35,828 nucleotides of DNA from assembly GCA_017617655.1 (NCBI GenBank), contig JAFZVU010000033.1:1-35828 (forward strand). The letters are read 5' to 3'. The notes under the pieces were generated by a model. It saw nothing but the letters and a program-made list of their open reading frames with translations. It was not told the DNA's origin and ran no database searches. Position numbers and translations under genes: made by a program. This document shows, piece by piece, positions 1-8,506 of this stretch; the stretch's first letter is position 1, and each line of letters starts with the position of its first letter. The stretch is from Bacteroidales bacterium (GTDB taxonomy: Bacteria > Bacteroidota > Bacteroidia > Bacteroidales > UBA932).

Positions 1-31
1 CGGCTCAATTCGAACCGGTCTTTTTTCTATT

Positions 32-59
32 TGTCATCCTGAGCAGAGCGAAGGATCTA
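32..59. repeat. Interspersed palindromic repeat of the GTCATCCTGAGC...GAAGGATCT type
   Basis: The sequence begins TGTCATCCTGAGC and ends GCGAAGGATCTAG. Its ends are self-complementary (ATCCT at 37-41 region pairs with AGGAT near 52-56), so it can fold as a short hairpin. I recognise this core as a short interspersed repeat seen between genes in many bacterial genomes. Only one copy is visible here. It overlaps the end of the SDR gene, and the SDR stop codon (57-59, minus strand) lies inside it. Confidence 0.6.
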
Positions 60-869
60 GTATAACTTACCGACTATCCAGAGCATCAGCCTGGTGGGCA
101 GGATCCTCACCAGAAGGCCGACAGCCTTGTAATCAATGCGTGGAGTAGATGTGGGAGCCATCTTGCGTCGCTGCAGCTGCTTGAGCACTGCTGCGGCGAT
201 CTTGTCGGGATTCATGCCGTTCTGCTCGTCATGCTCCATGCGGCCTACAGACTCCTTGGTCTTCTTATAGTATACTGACGAAGAGTCAGACGATGCCTTC
301 ACGAACTTGCGGGCGGCGGTGAAGCCGGTCTTGGTGTCGCCCGGCAGGATGCTGCAGCACTGGATGCCGAACGGCTTGAGTTCGAGGCGCAGGGCCTTGG
401 TATAGATGAGAACTGATGACTTGACAGCGCTGTAGAAAGCCTGGAACGGGATGGGAACTACCGCAGCCACCGAAGAGATGGTGATGATGCGGCCGCCACC
501 CTGCTTGCGCATAGGCTCCAGAACGGCTCTGATGGTGCGGTGCGCACCCCAGAAGCAGGTCTCGAACTGGTACTTCCCCTCCTCCACCGTCGTCTCCTCT
601 ATTGCACCGGCAATGCCGTTGCCTGCATTGCAGACCACTGCGTCGATGCGGCCTTCTGCGGCCAGGACCTTGTCGACAGCCGCCTTTACGCTGGCCTCGT
701 CATTTACGTCCATGACCAGAGGGGTCACGTTCTCAAGAGCGCCGTCTTCCAGAGTACCGCGGCGCGAACCGGCCCAGACATGCATGCCGGCTTTGCTGAG
801 CATCCTGACGATAGACGCTCCGATGCCGGAGCTTCCGCCGGTTACCAGCACGACTTTAGTCGTTGACAT
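57..869 (-). CDS. Short-chain dehydrogenase/reductase, candidate 3-ketosphinganine reductase
   Basis: A 270-residue classical SDR with a Rossmann fold. The cofactor motif TGGSSGIG is at residues 10-17, NAG at 81-83, and the catalytic residues are Ser132/133, Tyr146 and Lys150 (YSAVK). A C-terminal hydrophobic stretch (about 250-268) could associate with the membrane. It starts 13 bases after the serine palmitoyltransferase stop on the same strand, so the two are probably cotranscribed. Reduction of 3-ketosphinganine to sphinganine is the next step after that enzyme, and SDR enzymes do this reaction elsewhere. The specific substrate is therefore inferred from the neighbour, not from a diagnostic motif. 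A generic lipid or sterol-type SDR is the alternative. The stop codon lies in an interspersed repeat. Confidence 0.85.
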   Translation of the reverse strand: MSTTKVVLVTGGSSGIGASIVRMLSKAGMHVWAGSRRGTLEDGALENVTPLVMDVNDEASVKAAVDKVLAAEGRIDAVVCNAGNGIAGAIEETTVEEGKYQFETCFWGAHRTIRAVLEPMRKQGGGRIITISSVAAVVPIPFQAFYSAVKSSVLIYTKALRLELKPFGIQCCSILPGDTKTGFTAARKFVKASSDSSSVYYKKTKESVGRMEHDEQNGMNPDKIAAAVLKQLQRRKMAPTSTPRIDYKAVGLLVRILPTRLMLWIVGKLY

Positions 870-882
870 AGTATAAACTGAT

Positions 883-2076
883 TTAAATTACTCCGTATTT
901 CTTGAAAACCTTCTCGATTTTCTCCAGGGCGTAATCTACATGCTCGAAAGTATGTGTCGCCATCAGAGAGAAACGGATGAGGGTGTCCTGAGGAGGAACT
1001 GCGGGAGCAACCACAGGATTCACGAAAAGGCCTACAGGTTCTTCATTCAGCAAGTCCTTGGTAATCATGAAGGTCTTTTCATTGTCGCGGATGAACAACG
1101 GGATGATAGGGCTCGCCGTGTTGCCCACCTCGCAACCCATCTCCTTGAATCCTTTGAGTGCATAATGCGTCAGGTCCCACAGATGCTGGATGCGTTCAGG
1201 CTCGGACAGCATAATGTCGAGGGCAGCATTTGCGGCTCCGACTGCGGCAGGAGTGGCGCTTGCGCTGAACATATATGAGCGGGCACTGTGACGGATATAA
1301 TAGGCTGTCGTATGGTCGCATGCGATGAAACCGCCGAGGGATGCAAATGATTTGCTGAAAGTAGCCATGATGAGGTCGATGTCGTCGGTAACGCCTTCCG
1401 CGTAGCAGAGTCCCTGTCCCTGAGGTCCGAAAACGCCTACGCCGTGGGCCTCGTCAACCATTATGGATGCCTTGTATTTCTTGGCCAGCTCGACCATAGG
1501 TTTGAGCGGAGCCAGGTCTCCTTCCATGCTGAACACTCCGTCCACTACTATGAGTTTCACTTTGTTCGGTCGGCAGCGGCGGAGCATCTTCTCCAGATGG
1601 TCCATGTCGTTGTGCTTGAACTTGTAGACAGTCGACATGCTCAGACGGCGGCCTTCGATTATTGAAGCATGGTCACGCTCGTCGATGAGAAGGTAGTCCT
1701 CCCTGCCTGTAAGGCATGAAACGACGCCCAGATTCACCTGGAAGCCTGTAGAGAACACAATAGCCTCATCTTTGCCGACGAATTTGGCAAGACGAGCTTC
1801 GAGCTCTTCGTGTATGTCAAGGGATCCGTTGAGGAAACGTGATCCTGCGCATCCTGTTCCGTATTTTCTGATAGCCTCGATAGCGGCTTCCTTCACCTTG
1901 GGATGGTTTGTAAGCCCCAGATAGCTGTTAGAACCGTACATGAGGACTTTGCGGCCATTTATGATCACCTCACAATCCTGTTCGCTAGATATTGGCCTGA
2001 AATAGGGATATATTCCTCTGTCGATTAATTCCTGGGGATATGTAAACTGAGCCAGCTTGTCTGTTAAAAGACTCAT
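883..2076 (-). CDS. spt: Serine palmitoyltransferase (PLP-dependent alpha-oxoamine synthase)
   Basis: A 397-residue member of the alpha-oxoamine synthase family (with BioF and KBL), soluble and homodimeric in bacteria. It condenses serine with a long-chain acyl-CoA to give 3-ketosphinganine, the first step of sphingolipid synthesis. Visible residues: the PLP-stacking His136 (DERDHAS), Asp208 and His211 (VDEAHG), and Schiff-base Lys242 in TFSKSFASLGG. The N-terminus (IYPYFRPI...GSNSYLGL) and the motif KYGTGCAGSRFLNG match my memory of the Bacteroides serine palmitoyltransferase better than BioF or KBL, and there are no biotin or threonine-catabolism genes nearby. It is the first gene of a two-gene operon with the SDR and is divergent from a GNAT protein across 86-107 bases. 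Confidence 0.88.
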   Translation of the reverse strand: MSLLTDKLAQFTYPQELIDRGIYPYFRPISSEQDCEVIINGRKVLMYGSNSYLGLTNHPKVKEAAIEAIRKYGTGCAGSRFLNGSLDIHEELEARLAKFVGKDEAIVFSTGFQVNLGVVSCLTGREDYLLIDERDHASIIEGRRLSMSTVYKFKHNDMDHLEKMLRRCRPNKVKLIVVDGVFSMEGDLAPLKPMVELAKKYKASIMVDEAHGVGVFGPQGQGLCYAEGVTDDIDLIMATFSKSFASLGGFIACDHTTAYYIRHSARSYMFSASATPAAVGAANAALDIMLSEPERIQHLWDLTHYALKGFKEMGCEVGNTASPIIPLFIRDNEKTFMITKDLLNEEPVGLFVNPVVAPAVPPQDTLIRFSLMATHTFEHVDYALEKIEKVFKKYGVI

Positions 2077-2126
2077 TATTAATAGTTTAGCTTAGGTTCT
2101 TGGTTATTATATCAGTTTCTAACCAG

Positions 2127-2134
2127 CAAATTTA
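2127..2134 (-). promoter_or_regulatory. Predicted -7 promoter element for spt
   Basis: On the minus strand this reads TAAATTTG, matching TAnnTTTG. The expected start of transcription near 2123 gives a leader of about 47 bases before the spt ATG. No clear TTTG lies at -33. The element overlaps the -33 position of the divergent plus-strand promoter. Confidence 0.55.
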
Positions 2135-2161
2135 GTTTTTTTTCTCTATTTATTAACTTTG
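2131..2161 (+). promoter_or_regulatory. Predicted promoter of the GNAT/ybaK transcript
   Basis: TTTA at 2131-2134, a 19-base spacer, then TAACTTTG at 2154-2161 (perfect TAnnTTTG). Transcription is expected to start at about 2165-2168, downstream of the first in-frame ATG (2163). This argues that translation begins at the ATG at 2184. Confidence 0.65.
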
Positions 2162-2183
2162 CATGACTAAAACCTTATACACT

Positions 2184-3317
2184 ATGACTTCTACTTCAGC
2201 CGTGCAGATAGTCCCTGTCGAGACGAAGAAGCAACTGAGAAAATTCATCAATTTTTCAATTGATCTATATAAAGACAATCCCTATTACGTCCCCGAGCTG
2301 GCGATGGACACAAAATCCAGCCTCACCACCAACCCGGCCCTGCGGTTCTGCCAGTGCCAGCCTTTCCTGGCGTATAAGGACGGCAAGGTTGCCGGACGAG
2401 TAGTCGCCCTCATCAATCCCAGGGCCAACGAGGCCTGGAAGACAAAGGACGTCCGTTTCAGCTGGATCGATTTCATAGAGGACTACGATGTCTGCAAAGC
2501 GCTTCTGGACACTGTCGTTGCATGGGGCAAGGAGCGTGGGATGGAACACCTCGAAGGGCCTATCGGCTTCATCGACTATGACCGCGAAGGCTGCCTTGTA
2601 GAAGGTTATGACAAGATGAGCACCATGTCGCTGGCGTACAGCTACCCCTACTACGCCCAGTTCTTCGACCGCTACGGCCTTGTGAAGAATGCCGACTGGG
2701 TGGAATACCGCATCACCATACCTGAAGAGACCGACCGTTTCACACGTATGGCAGAAGTGGTCACCAAGAGATACGGCCTGCGCCTGAATATATTCAAGAA
2801 CAACAGGGAGCTTCGCGACAAAGGAGCCAAAGACATATTCAAGCTGTTCAACACGTGCTATGCAAAGCTTTACGGCTGGTCGCAGCTCGACGACGCCCAG
2901 GTTCAGAAACTGATCGACGACTATATCCCCTTCGTGGATGTAAACATGCTTCCCACCATATACGATAAGGATAACAATCTTGTGGGCTGTGCGATAATGA
3001 TTCCGTCTCTCGCCAAGGCTATCCAGAAAGCCAGAGGTCGTCTCTTCCCGTTCGGCTGGTGGCACCTTGTCAAGGCGCTGAAGCTCAAATATGACGATAC
3101 AATCGAGTTCCTGCTTGTCGGCGTAAGTCCGGACTACAGGGGCAAAGGTCTCAACGCCCTTATGGTCAGCAGCGTATTCCCTTATGTAAAGAAGAAAGGT
3201 TTCAAATATTGCGAGACCAACGCAAACCTTGAGTCCAACAACAGCATCCAGGCTCTGTGGAAGTCTTTCGACCACGAGCTGGTGAAGAGGCGCAGAGCTT
3301 ATATCAAGGACATTTAA
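2184..3317 (+). CDS. GNAT-fold N-acyltransferase, candidate bacterial ceramide synthase
   Basis: A 377-residue protein from the ATG at 2184. An in-frame ATG at 2163 would add seven residues but lies upstream of the predicted transcription start. The C-terminal third has a GNAT acyl-CoA site: FLLVGVSPDYRGKGLN, with the R-G-K-G-L pyrophosphate loop, then a helix and the typical ETN...ESN end of the fold. No signal peptide or membrane segment is visible. Bacterial ceramide synthases, known from Caulobacter and proposed for Bacteroidota, are GNAT-superfamily proteins of about this length encoded near serine palmitoyltransferase. The divergent spt therefore suggests N-acylation of sphinganine to dihydroceramide. 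This is inference; a different N-acyltransferase is possible. Confidence 0.75.
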   Translation: MTSTSAVQIVPVETKKQLRKFINFSIDLYKDNPYYVPELAMDTKSSLTTNPALRFCQCQPFLAYKDGKVAGRVVALINPRANEAWKTKDVRFSWIDFIEDYDVCKALLDTVVAWGKERGMEHLEGPIGFIDYDREGCLVEGYDKMSTMSLAYSYPYYAQFFDRYGLVKNADWVEYRITIPEETDRFTRMAEVVTKRYGLRLNIFKNNRELRDKGAKDIFKLFNTCYAKLYGWSQLDDAQVQKLIDDYIPFVDVNMLPTIYDKDNNLVGCAIMIPSLAKAIQKARGRLFPFGWWHLVKALKLKYDDTIEFLLVGVSPDYRGKGLNALMVSSVFPYVKKKGFKYCETNANLESNNSIQALWKSFDHELVKRRRAYIKDI

Positions 3318-3324
3318 CCCCACG

Positions 3325-3813
3325 ATGGCCCAGACTACCAATGTAATGCGCCTGCTCACAGCCGCAGGCCTGCCTTTCAGCACGCACAGTTACGACCCTT
3401 CGACGACTGACGGCATGCTGGTGGCCGCCGCATTGGGAGAAAACCCTGAGCAGGTATTCAAGACTCTCGTGACAGAAGCCGACGGAGGCGTCGGAAGCGG
3501 TGGCCACGGCAGCACTCATTTCGTCTTCGTAGTGCCCGTCAACTGCAGCCTCGACCTGAAGAAGGCGGCCAGGGCGGCCGGGGTGAAGAGCATCCAGATG
3601 ATAAAACAGAAAGAGCTTCTCCCTCTTACCGGGTACATCCACGGAGGATGTTCACCCGTCGGAATGAAGAAGCCCTTCAAGACTTTCATAGAGGAGTCGG
3701 CGACCCTCTACGAAACCATTTTCGTCAGCGCCGGCCAGGTGGGGCATCAGATAGGCATCAACCCCCTGGACCTTAAAGAATACGTCGGCGCCGACTTCGC
3801 CGACCTCGTATAA
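3325..3813 (+). CDS. ybaK: Cys-tRNA(Pro)/Cys-tRNA(Cys) deacylase, YbaK family
   Basis: A 162-residue YbaK/EbsC-family protein of the usual length. It hydrolyses misacylated tRNA, mainly Cys-tRNA(Pro), in the cytoplasm. Visible marks are Lys46 in QVFKTLV (the family's essential lysine), the loop GGCSPVGMKK and the C-terminal VSAGQVGHQIGI segment. It begins 7 bases after the GNAT gene stop, so it is probably on the same transcript, although no functional link is evident. Its stop codon directly abuts the stop of the convergent phosphoglucomutase gene, with no base between them and no terminator hairpin visible. Confidence 0.93.
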   Translation: MAQTTNVMRLLTAAGLPFSTHSYDPSTTDGMLVAAALGENPEQVFKTLVTEADGGVGSGGHGSTHFVFVVPVNCSLDLKKAARAAGVKSIQMIKQKELLPLTGYIHGGCSPVGMKKPFKTFIEESATLYETIFVSAGQVGHQIGINPLDLKEYVGADFADLV

Positions 3814-5475
3814 CTATACAGAGAACTGTTTTACCAGCGCATCCATCTTGGCGTCGGGGTTGTCACCCTTCACGCCGAAATAGAATTTGATCTTGGGTTC
3901 GGTGCCGGAAGGCCTTACCGAAACCTTGCTGCCGTCGGCGCTGAAGAACTGGAGCACGTTGGACTTGGCAAGACCGGTCTTTTCCGTGTCGAGATAGTCG
4001 ATTACCTTGACTACAGGCGAACCTGCAAGATCCTTTACAGGATGCTCGCGGAAATCCACCATCATCTGCCTGATCTGCTCAAGACCTTCCTTGCCCTTGC
4101 GGACTACAGAGATCAGCTTCTCAGTATAGAGGCCATACTCGGCATAGATCTCCTGCAGGAAGCCATACAGGGTCTGGCCCCTGTCGGCAAGCCATGCTGC
4201 ACATTCGCAAACTAGGCCGCAGCTAACGGCTGAATCCTTGTCGCGGACGAACTCGCCGGCGTTGTATCCGTTGCTCTCTTCGCCGCCGCCGATGAAGGTA
4301 CGGCTACCCTCGTTGTTGCGGACGATCTCGGCGATGTTCTTGAAGCCCGTGAGAACCCTGTACAGTTCTACGCCGTAATCCTCGCAGATGGCGGTGAGCA
4401 TCTCGGTGGTAACGATAGTGGTGACCATATACTCCTTGCCGGTGAGCTTGCCGAGGGCTTTCCACCTTTCAAGCAGATATTTGGTGAGGATTTCGACTAT
4501 CTGGTTGCCGGTAAGAAGCTTGAGAGCGCCTTTGTCGTCACGTACGGCCATGCCGATACGGTCCGCGTCGGGGTCGGTGCCGAGGACTATGTCTGCCCCC
4601 AGTTTCTCGGCCAGATCCATAGCCATCTTCATTGCCGTAGGCTCCTCGGGGTTCGGAGAAACCACTGTCGGGAAGTTGCCGTCGCCGACAGCCTGCTCTT
4701 CTACTATGAACAGATTCTCGAAGCCCATCCTCTTGATAACGACAGGGACGGTCTTGATGCCGGTGCCGTGCAGAGGGGTGTAGACTATCTTGATGTCTTT
4801 GTGGCGGGCCACGGCGTCAGGAGTCACCATAAGGGAGAGGATAGCCTTGAAGAATGCCTCGTCGACCTCCTTGCCGATCATCACCGGCTTGGGAGCGTCC
4901 TCGGCGGCGAACTTCACCTGTGAAGGATCCTCGATCTTGTTGACCTCGTCGATTATATTCTTGTCGTGAGGGGCGGTCACCTGTGAGCCGTCCTCCCAGA
5001 AAACTTTGTATCCGTTGTATTCCTTGGGATTGTGGGAAGCGGTGATCATCACGCCGGCCTTACATCCCAGATGGCGGATGGTGAAGCTGAGCTCAGGGGT
5101 CGGACGGATATCGTCGAAGAGATATACCTTCAGGCCGTTGCTCATCAGCACGCCCGCAGTGATGTCTGCGAAGTAGCGGGAATTGTTGCGGGAATCATAA
5201 GAGATGGCGAGCGAAACGCCCTTGCCGAAGTTCTTGACCACATAATTGGCAAGACCCTGGGTGGCCATACCCACCGTATATTTGTTCATGCGGTTGGTGC
5301 CTGCGCCCATGACGCCGCGAAGGCCTCCCGTTCCGAATTCAAGGTTGCGGTAGAACCTGTCTTCGAGTTCTTTCTGGTCGGTATTGAAAACCTGTTCAAC
5401 TTCTTTGCGGGTAGCCTCGTCGAAAGCGCCGCTCATCCATTTTCTGGCATTTACAAGATACAAAGCCTCTTCCAT
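3814..5475 (-). CDS. pgm: Phosphoglucomutase/phosphomannomutase (alpha-D-phosphohexomutase)
   Basis: A 553-residue cytoplasmic phosphohexomutase, slightly shorter than the 570-580 usual for the PGM2-like group. It interconverts hexose 1- and 6-phosphates for nucleotide-sugar and glycogen metabolism. Domain order is visible from motifs: the phosphoserine loop ITASHNP (Ser147), metal-binding GTDPDADR (Asp301/303/305), the sugar-binding GGEESNGY loop, and the phosphate-binding RPSGTEPKIKFY near the C-terminus. All key residues are present. It lies 19 bases after the LytTR regulator gene but has its own promoter inside that gene's end, so it need not depend on the efflux operon. Preference for glucose or mannose cannot be decided from motifs. 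Confidence 0.93.
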   Translation of the reverse strand: MEEALYLVNARKWMSGAFDEATRKEVEQVFNTDQKELEDRFYRNLEFGTGGLRGVMGAGTNRMNKYTVGMATQGLANYVVKNFGKGVSLAISYDSRNNSRYFADITAGVLMSNGLKVYLFDDIRPTPELSFTIRHLGCKAGVMITASHNPKEYNGYKVFWEDGSQVTAPHDKNIIDEVNKIEDPSQVKFAAEDAPKPVMIGKEVDEAFFKAILSLMVTPDAVARHKDIKIVYTPLHGTGIKTVPVVIKRMGFENLFIVEEQAVGDGNFPTVVSPNPEEPTAMKMAMDLAEKLGADIVLGTDPDADRIGMAVRDDKGALKLLTGNQIVEILTKYLLERWKALGKLTGKEYMVTTIVTTEMLTAICEDYGVELYRVLTGFKNIAEIVRNNEGSRTFIGGGEESNGYNAGEFVRDKDSAVSCGLVCECAAWLADRGQTLYGFLQEIYAEYGLYTEKLISVVRKGKEGLEQIRQMMVDFREHPVKDLAGSPVVKVIDYLDTEKTGLAKSNVLQFFSADGSKVSVRPSGTEPKIKFYFGVKGDNPDAKMDALVKQFSV

Positions 5476-5494
5476 ATCATATTATACTTGGTTA

Positions 5495-6220
5495 TTACAC
5501 AAATATAATATTTTTTTCAGAGAGAGCCTTGTAAAAATCATCTTTGACTGCTTCGGAAACGGCGATCCTCTCATCGCCGAAAATGATCCTTCCCTTCTCC
5601 ATCGAGGTAACCTTGTCGAGGGCCACCAGATATGAGCGCTGGACGCGGAAGAAGCGGCCTGCAGGCAGGGTTTCCTCCATCTTTTTCAGGCTGACCAGAG
5701 ACATCAGGGAGCGGCCGTCGCTGCAGTGTACCTTAACATAGTCCTTGACGCTTTCAATGTAAACTATGTCGTCGATGGCAACCTTCAGCATCTGCCCGTC
5801 GACCTTGAGGAAGAGGGACTCTTTGTCTGTCTCCTTCTGGGGAGCGTCGCTCATGGTCTCGAAGTACTCCCGGGCACGGTTGGCTGCGTCGAGGAAGTCT
5901 TTGTAGCTGATCGGCTTCAGAAGATAGTCCAGAGCCGAGACCTTGTACCCTTCTATCGCATATTGGGCGTAAGCGGTGGTGAATATGAATTTCACCTGCG
6001 GCGAGGAGGCCATCTTCGAGAGTTCCATGCCGGTAAGGTCAGGCATCTGGATGTCGCAGAACACCAGGTCGGCCTTTCCTTCCGATATCAGCTGCAGAGC
6101 ATTGATCCCGTCAAGGCAAAGGCCCGCAAGCTCCAGGAAAGGAGTCTTTTCCACATAAGATGCGATCAGCTTGCCGGCCAGCGGCTCGTCGTCGACCACC
6201 AGTGTCCTTATAGTCTTCAT
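5495..6220 (-). CDS. LytTR-family response regulator
   Basis: A 241-residue two-domain regulator. The receiver domain (about 1-125) has the acidic pair Asp10/Asp11, phospho-acceptor Asp56 (FCDIQMP) and the LLKPIS lysine. The C-terminal LytTR DNA-binding domain (about 140-241) has VDDIVYIESVKDYVKVH and FFRVQRSYLV. The start ATG overlaps the kinase stop by four bases (ATGA), which implies translational coupling. It is the last gene of an efflux operon and most likely responds to the adjacent LytS-like kinase. Its target is not shown by the sequence; control of its own operon is a reasonable guess. Confidence 0.93.
   Translation of the reverse strand: MKTIRTLVVDDEPLAGKLIASYVEKTPFLELAGLCLDGINALQLISEGKADLVFCDIQMPDLTGMELSKMASSPQVKFIFTTAYAQYAIEGYKVSALDYLLKPISYKDFLDAANRAREYFETMSDAPQKETDKESLFLKVDGQMLKVAIDDIVYIESVKDYVKVHCSDGRSLMSLVSLKKMEETLPAGRFFRVQRSYLVALDKVTSMEKGRIIFGDERIAVSEAVKDDFYKALSEKNIIFV
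5500..5507 (-). promoter_or_regulatory. Predicted -7 promoter element for pgm
   Basis: On the minus strand it reads TATATTTG, a perfect TAnnTTTG. The predicted start near 5496 leaves a leader of about 21 bases. The -33 region is not recognisable. The element sits over the last codons of the response regulator gene. Confidence 0.55.
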
Positions 6221-7263
6221 CTCTTCAGGGGTATTTCGAGTTTAGTGGTATATGAGCCTTCTTCCTTCTCGACCTTCATAGTCGCCTCGTCGCCATATAT
6301 GAGTTCCAGCCGTTTGCTCAGGTTGTCCAGGCCTATGCCGCCTTCGCGACGGTCGTCCTCGTTCTTAGGAAAGAGAGAGTTGGAAATAGTCGCATATATC
6401 CTTTCGTCTGATATATGGATCAGAATCAGGATGAACGACGGGGAGGTGTTGCTGATGCCGTGCTTGAAGGCGTTCTCGATCAGCGTCATGAACAACATGG
6501 GAGCAATCTTGTAACCTTCCGTACCTTCGGACGGCATCTCGACCTTCAGGCTAAGCATGTCGCTCGAGAAGCGCATCGACATAAGGTCGATATAATCCTG
6601 CGTGAACTTCAGCTCGTCGTACAGAGGCACCATCTCCTCGTTCTTCTCGTGGAGCACATAGCGCAGCAGATTGGACAGCGCATGCGTAGCTTCCTGGGCC
6701 TTGTCCTGGTCTATCGCTATAAGCGCGTAGACAGCATTAAGGCTGTTGAAAAGGAAGTGAGGGTTGATCTGGCTCTTGAGCCCTTCCAGTTCGGCCTTGA
6801 TGTGCTGGGTCTCCAGATCCTTGAGCCTGGTCTGAGACTGGGTCCAGAACCAGGAAGTCTTTATCAGCGAGCTTATCAGTATGAAGAACATGCCTGAAGG
6901 CAGATAGGAAACTGCCAATACGGCCGTCAGCATCTTTATATCGACTTCCTCAGGAATAAATACAAAAGCGCCAAACTTGTTGTAACAGAATATGTAGCAC
7001 TCATACTGAATGAATATGCACAGCAGCAGCGCAGCCAGATTCAGCAGCACGAATGCAACATATTTCTTCCTTGTCCAGTATCGCCCGATCAGTAATCCGT
7101 AATTCAAGTAGAACAGGGCGCAGGAACATATCACGGCCGGGATCTCGGCATATACCAGAGCCCTGTGCTCGGTCGACACGAGGAAGGCCAGAAGCACGTC
7201 GAAACCATAGATCAGCAGCCATGCTGCCACATGAATAGTCCAGCGGGGAAGTTTCTTACTCAT
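6217..7263 (-). CDS. LytS/YehU-type sensor histidine kinase
   Basis: A 348-residue membrane kinase. Four hydrophobic segments occupy about residues 8-30, 40-60, 67-90 and 110-132, followed by a short coiled coil and the His_kinase domain. The phospho-acceptor His169 is in QINPHFLFNSLN, the N-box Asn264 in LIENAFKHGI, and a glycine-rich ATP lid reads GGIGLDNLSKRL. It has no large periplasmic sensor domain, so the signal is probably sensed within or close to the membrane. It overlaps the upstream permease gene by 8 bases and the downstream regulator gene by 4, so efflux pump and two-component system are made from one message. Confidence 0.93.
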   Translation of the reverse strand: MSKKLPRWTIHVAAWLLIYGFDVLLAFLVSTEHRALVYAEIPAVICSCALFYLNYGLLIGRYWTRKKYVAFVLLNLAALLLCIFIQYECYIFCYNKFGAFVFIPEEVDIKMLTAVLAVSYLPSGMFFILISSLIKTSWFWTQSQTRLKDLETQHIKAELEGLKSQINPHFLFNSLNAVYALIAIDQDKAQEATHALSNLLRYVLHEKNEEMVPLYDELKFTQDYIDLMSMRFSSDMLSLKVEMPSEGTEGYKIAPMLFMTLIENAFKHGISNTSPSFILILIHISDERIYATISNSLFPKNEDDRREGGIGLDNLSKRLELIYGDEATMKVEKEEGSYTTKLEIPLKR

Positions 7264-8494
7264 ACCTCAGTGCATCAATAGGATCCAGACGGGCCGCCTT
7301 GCGGGCAGGATACCATCCGAAGAATATACCTGTAAAGGTACAAACCAGAAACGCAACTACAATGGATTTGCCGGAAATGAGCATGCTCATAGAAGAACCG
7401 GTCATAGTCATTATAAGGCTGATCAGTCCGTTCAGTACGAGTCCCGACAAGATGCCGATGATGCCGCCCGTGACGCTTATCACCACGGCCTCGATGAGGA
7501 ACTGCATCATTATCTGGTTGGACTTGGCGCCTATGGACATTCGCAGGCCGATCTCCCTCGTGCGCTCTGTAACCGACACGTACATTATGTTCATGATGCC
7601 GACGCCGCCCACGATCAGGGAAATGAATGCTATAGCGGCAAGCAGCAGAGTCAGGGTGTTCATCACCTGGTCGATCGTATCAAGGATTTCGTCCATAGAC
7701 ATAACTCTGAAATTGTTCTTGGCGTCGCCCTTGATGCCGTGCTGCTGGCGCAGGATGGCGGTTATCTCGTCTATAGCCTGTCCGGAATATTCCTCGCTGA
7801 GGCCTGATGCCACGATGGAAGGGATGTAGTCAATGGCCATCACCCTCTTCTGCACCATGGTGTAAGGAGCCACTATTATGTCGTCCTGGTCGGAGCCCAT
7901 GGCGCTGGAGCCTTTCGACTTCAACACGCCGATTACTCTGAGAGGCAAGTTGTTGAACCTGATGACACTGCCCAGAGCCGCCTGGCTGTCGCCGTCGAAG
8001 AGCTCGTCGACCACAGTCTGGCCGAGGAGGCAGACCTTGGCGATCTCGCGTATATTCTCTTCGGTGAACATCTCGCCGGCCAGAAGATCGAAGCCCTGGA
8101 TCTCGAGGTATTCGGTATTGACTCCGTAGATGGTCGTAGGGGTATTGTTGTTGCCGTTGATGGCCTGGCCGCTGCGAGAGAACGACGGAGAGATGTAGCG
8201 CAGATATCTGGCCTCGCGCCTGAGAGCTTCGTAGTCGCTCATCTTGAGCGACTGCATGTCAGCTGCGCTCCTGCGCGCTCCGCTCTCGTCGGCGCTTGTG
8301 GGCCAAATATTTATCAGGTTTGAACCTATGGAAGAAATTTCACCTTTGATGGTCGACTTGGCGCCCTGGCCAAGTGAAATCATGAGGATGACAGCCGTGA
8401 TGCCGATTATGATGCCGAGCATAGTCAGCAGCGAACGGATCTTGTTGTTGCGGATGGCCTTGATGGCTATCTTGAAAAGATTTGCATAATTCAT
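7256..8494 (-). CDS. MacB-type ABC transporter permease (FtsX fold)
   Basis: A 412-residue permease of the MacB/FtsX class with one N-terminal membrane helix (about 22-42), a large periplasmic MacB_PCD-like domain (about 50-280) and three C-terminal helices (about 285-310, 335-365, 375-400). The segment TERTREIGLRMSIGA is the cytoplasmic coupling region, and the end motif P(A)RKAARLDPIDALRYE is typical. It lacks a fused ATPase, which is encoded separately 12 bases upstream. It works with that ATPase, the HlyD-like adaptor and the TolC-like channel as a tripartite mechanotransmission pump. Substrate unknown; macrolides, peptides or lipids are all known cargoes of the family. Confidence 0.92.
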   Translation of the reverse strand: MNYANLFKIAIKAIRNNKIRSLLTMLGIIIGITAVILMISLGQGAKSTIKGEISSIGSNLINIWPTSADESGARRSAADMQSLKMSDYEALRREARYLRYISPSFSRSGQAINGNNNTPTTIYGVNTEYLEIQGFDLLAGEMFTEENIREIAKVCLLGQTVVDELFDGDSQAALGSVIRFNNLPLRVIGVLKSKGSSAMGSDQDDIIVAPYTMVQKRVMAIDYIPSIVASGLSEEYSGQAIDEITAILRQQHGIKGDAKNNFRVMSMDEILDTIDQVMNTLTLLLAAIAFISLIVGGVGIMNIMYVSVTERTREIGLRMSIGAKSNQIMMQFLIEAVVISVTGGIIGILSGLVLNGLISLIMTMTGSSMSMLISGKSIVVAFLVCTFTGIFFGWYPARKAARLDPIDALRYE

Positions 8495-8506
8495 AGCCTG
8501 TCCTCC

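Noticed and set aside
2265-3383. 372-codon open frame on the minus strand opposite the GNAT gene
   Set aside because: It lies wholly antisense to a gene with clear family motifs and a promoter, and its translation shows no recognisable domain.
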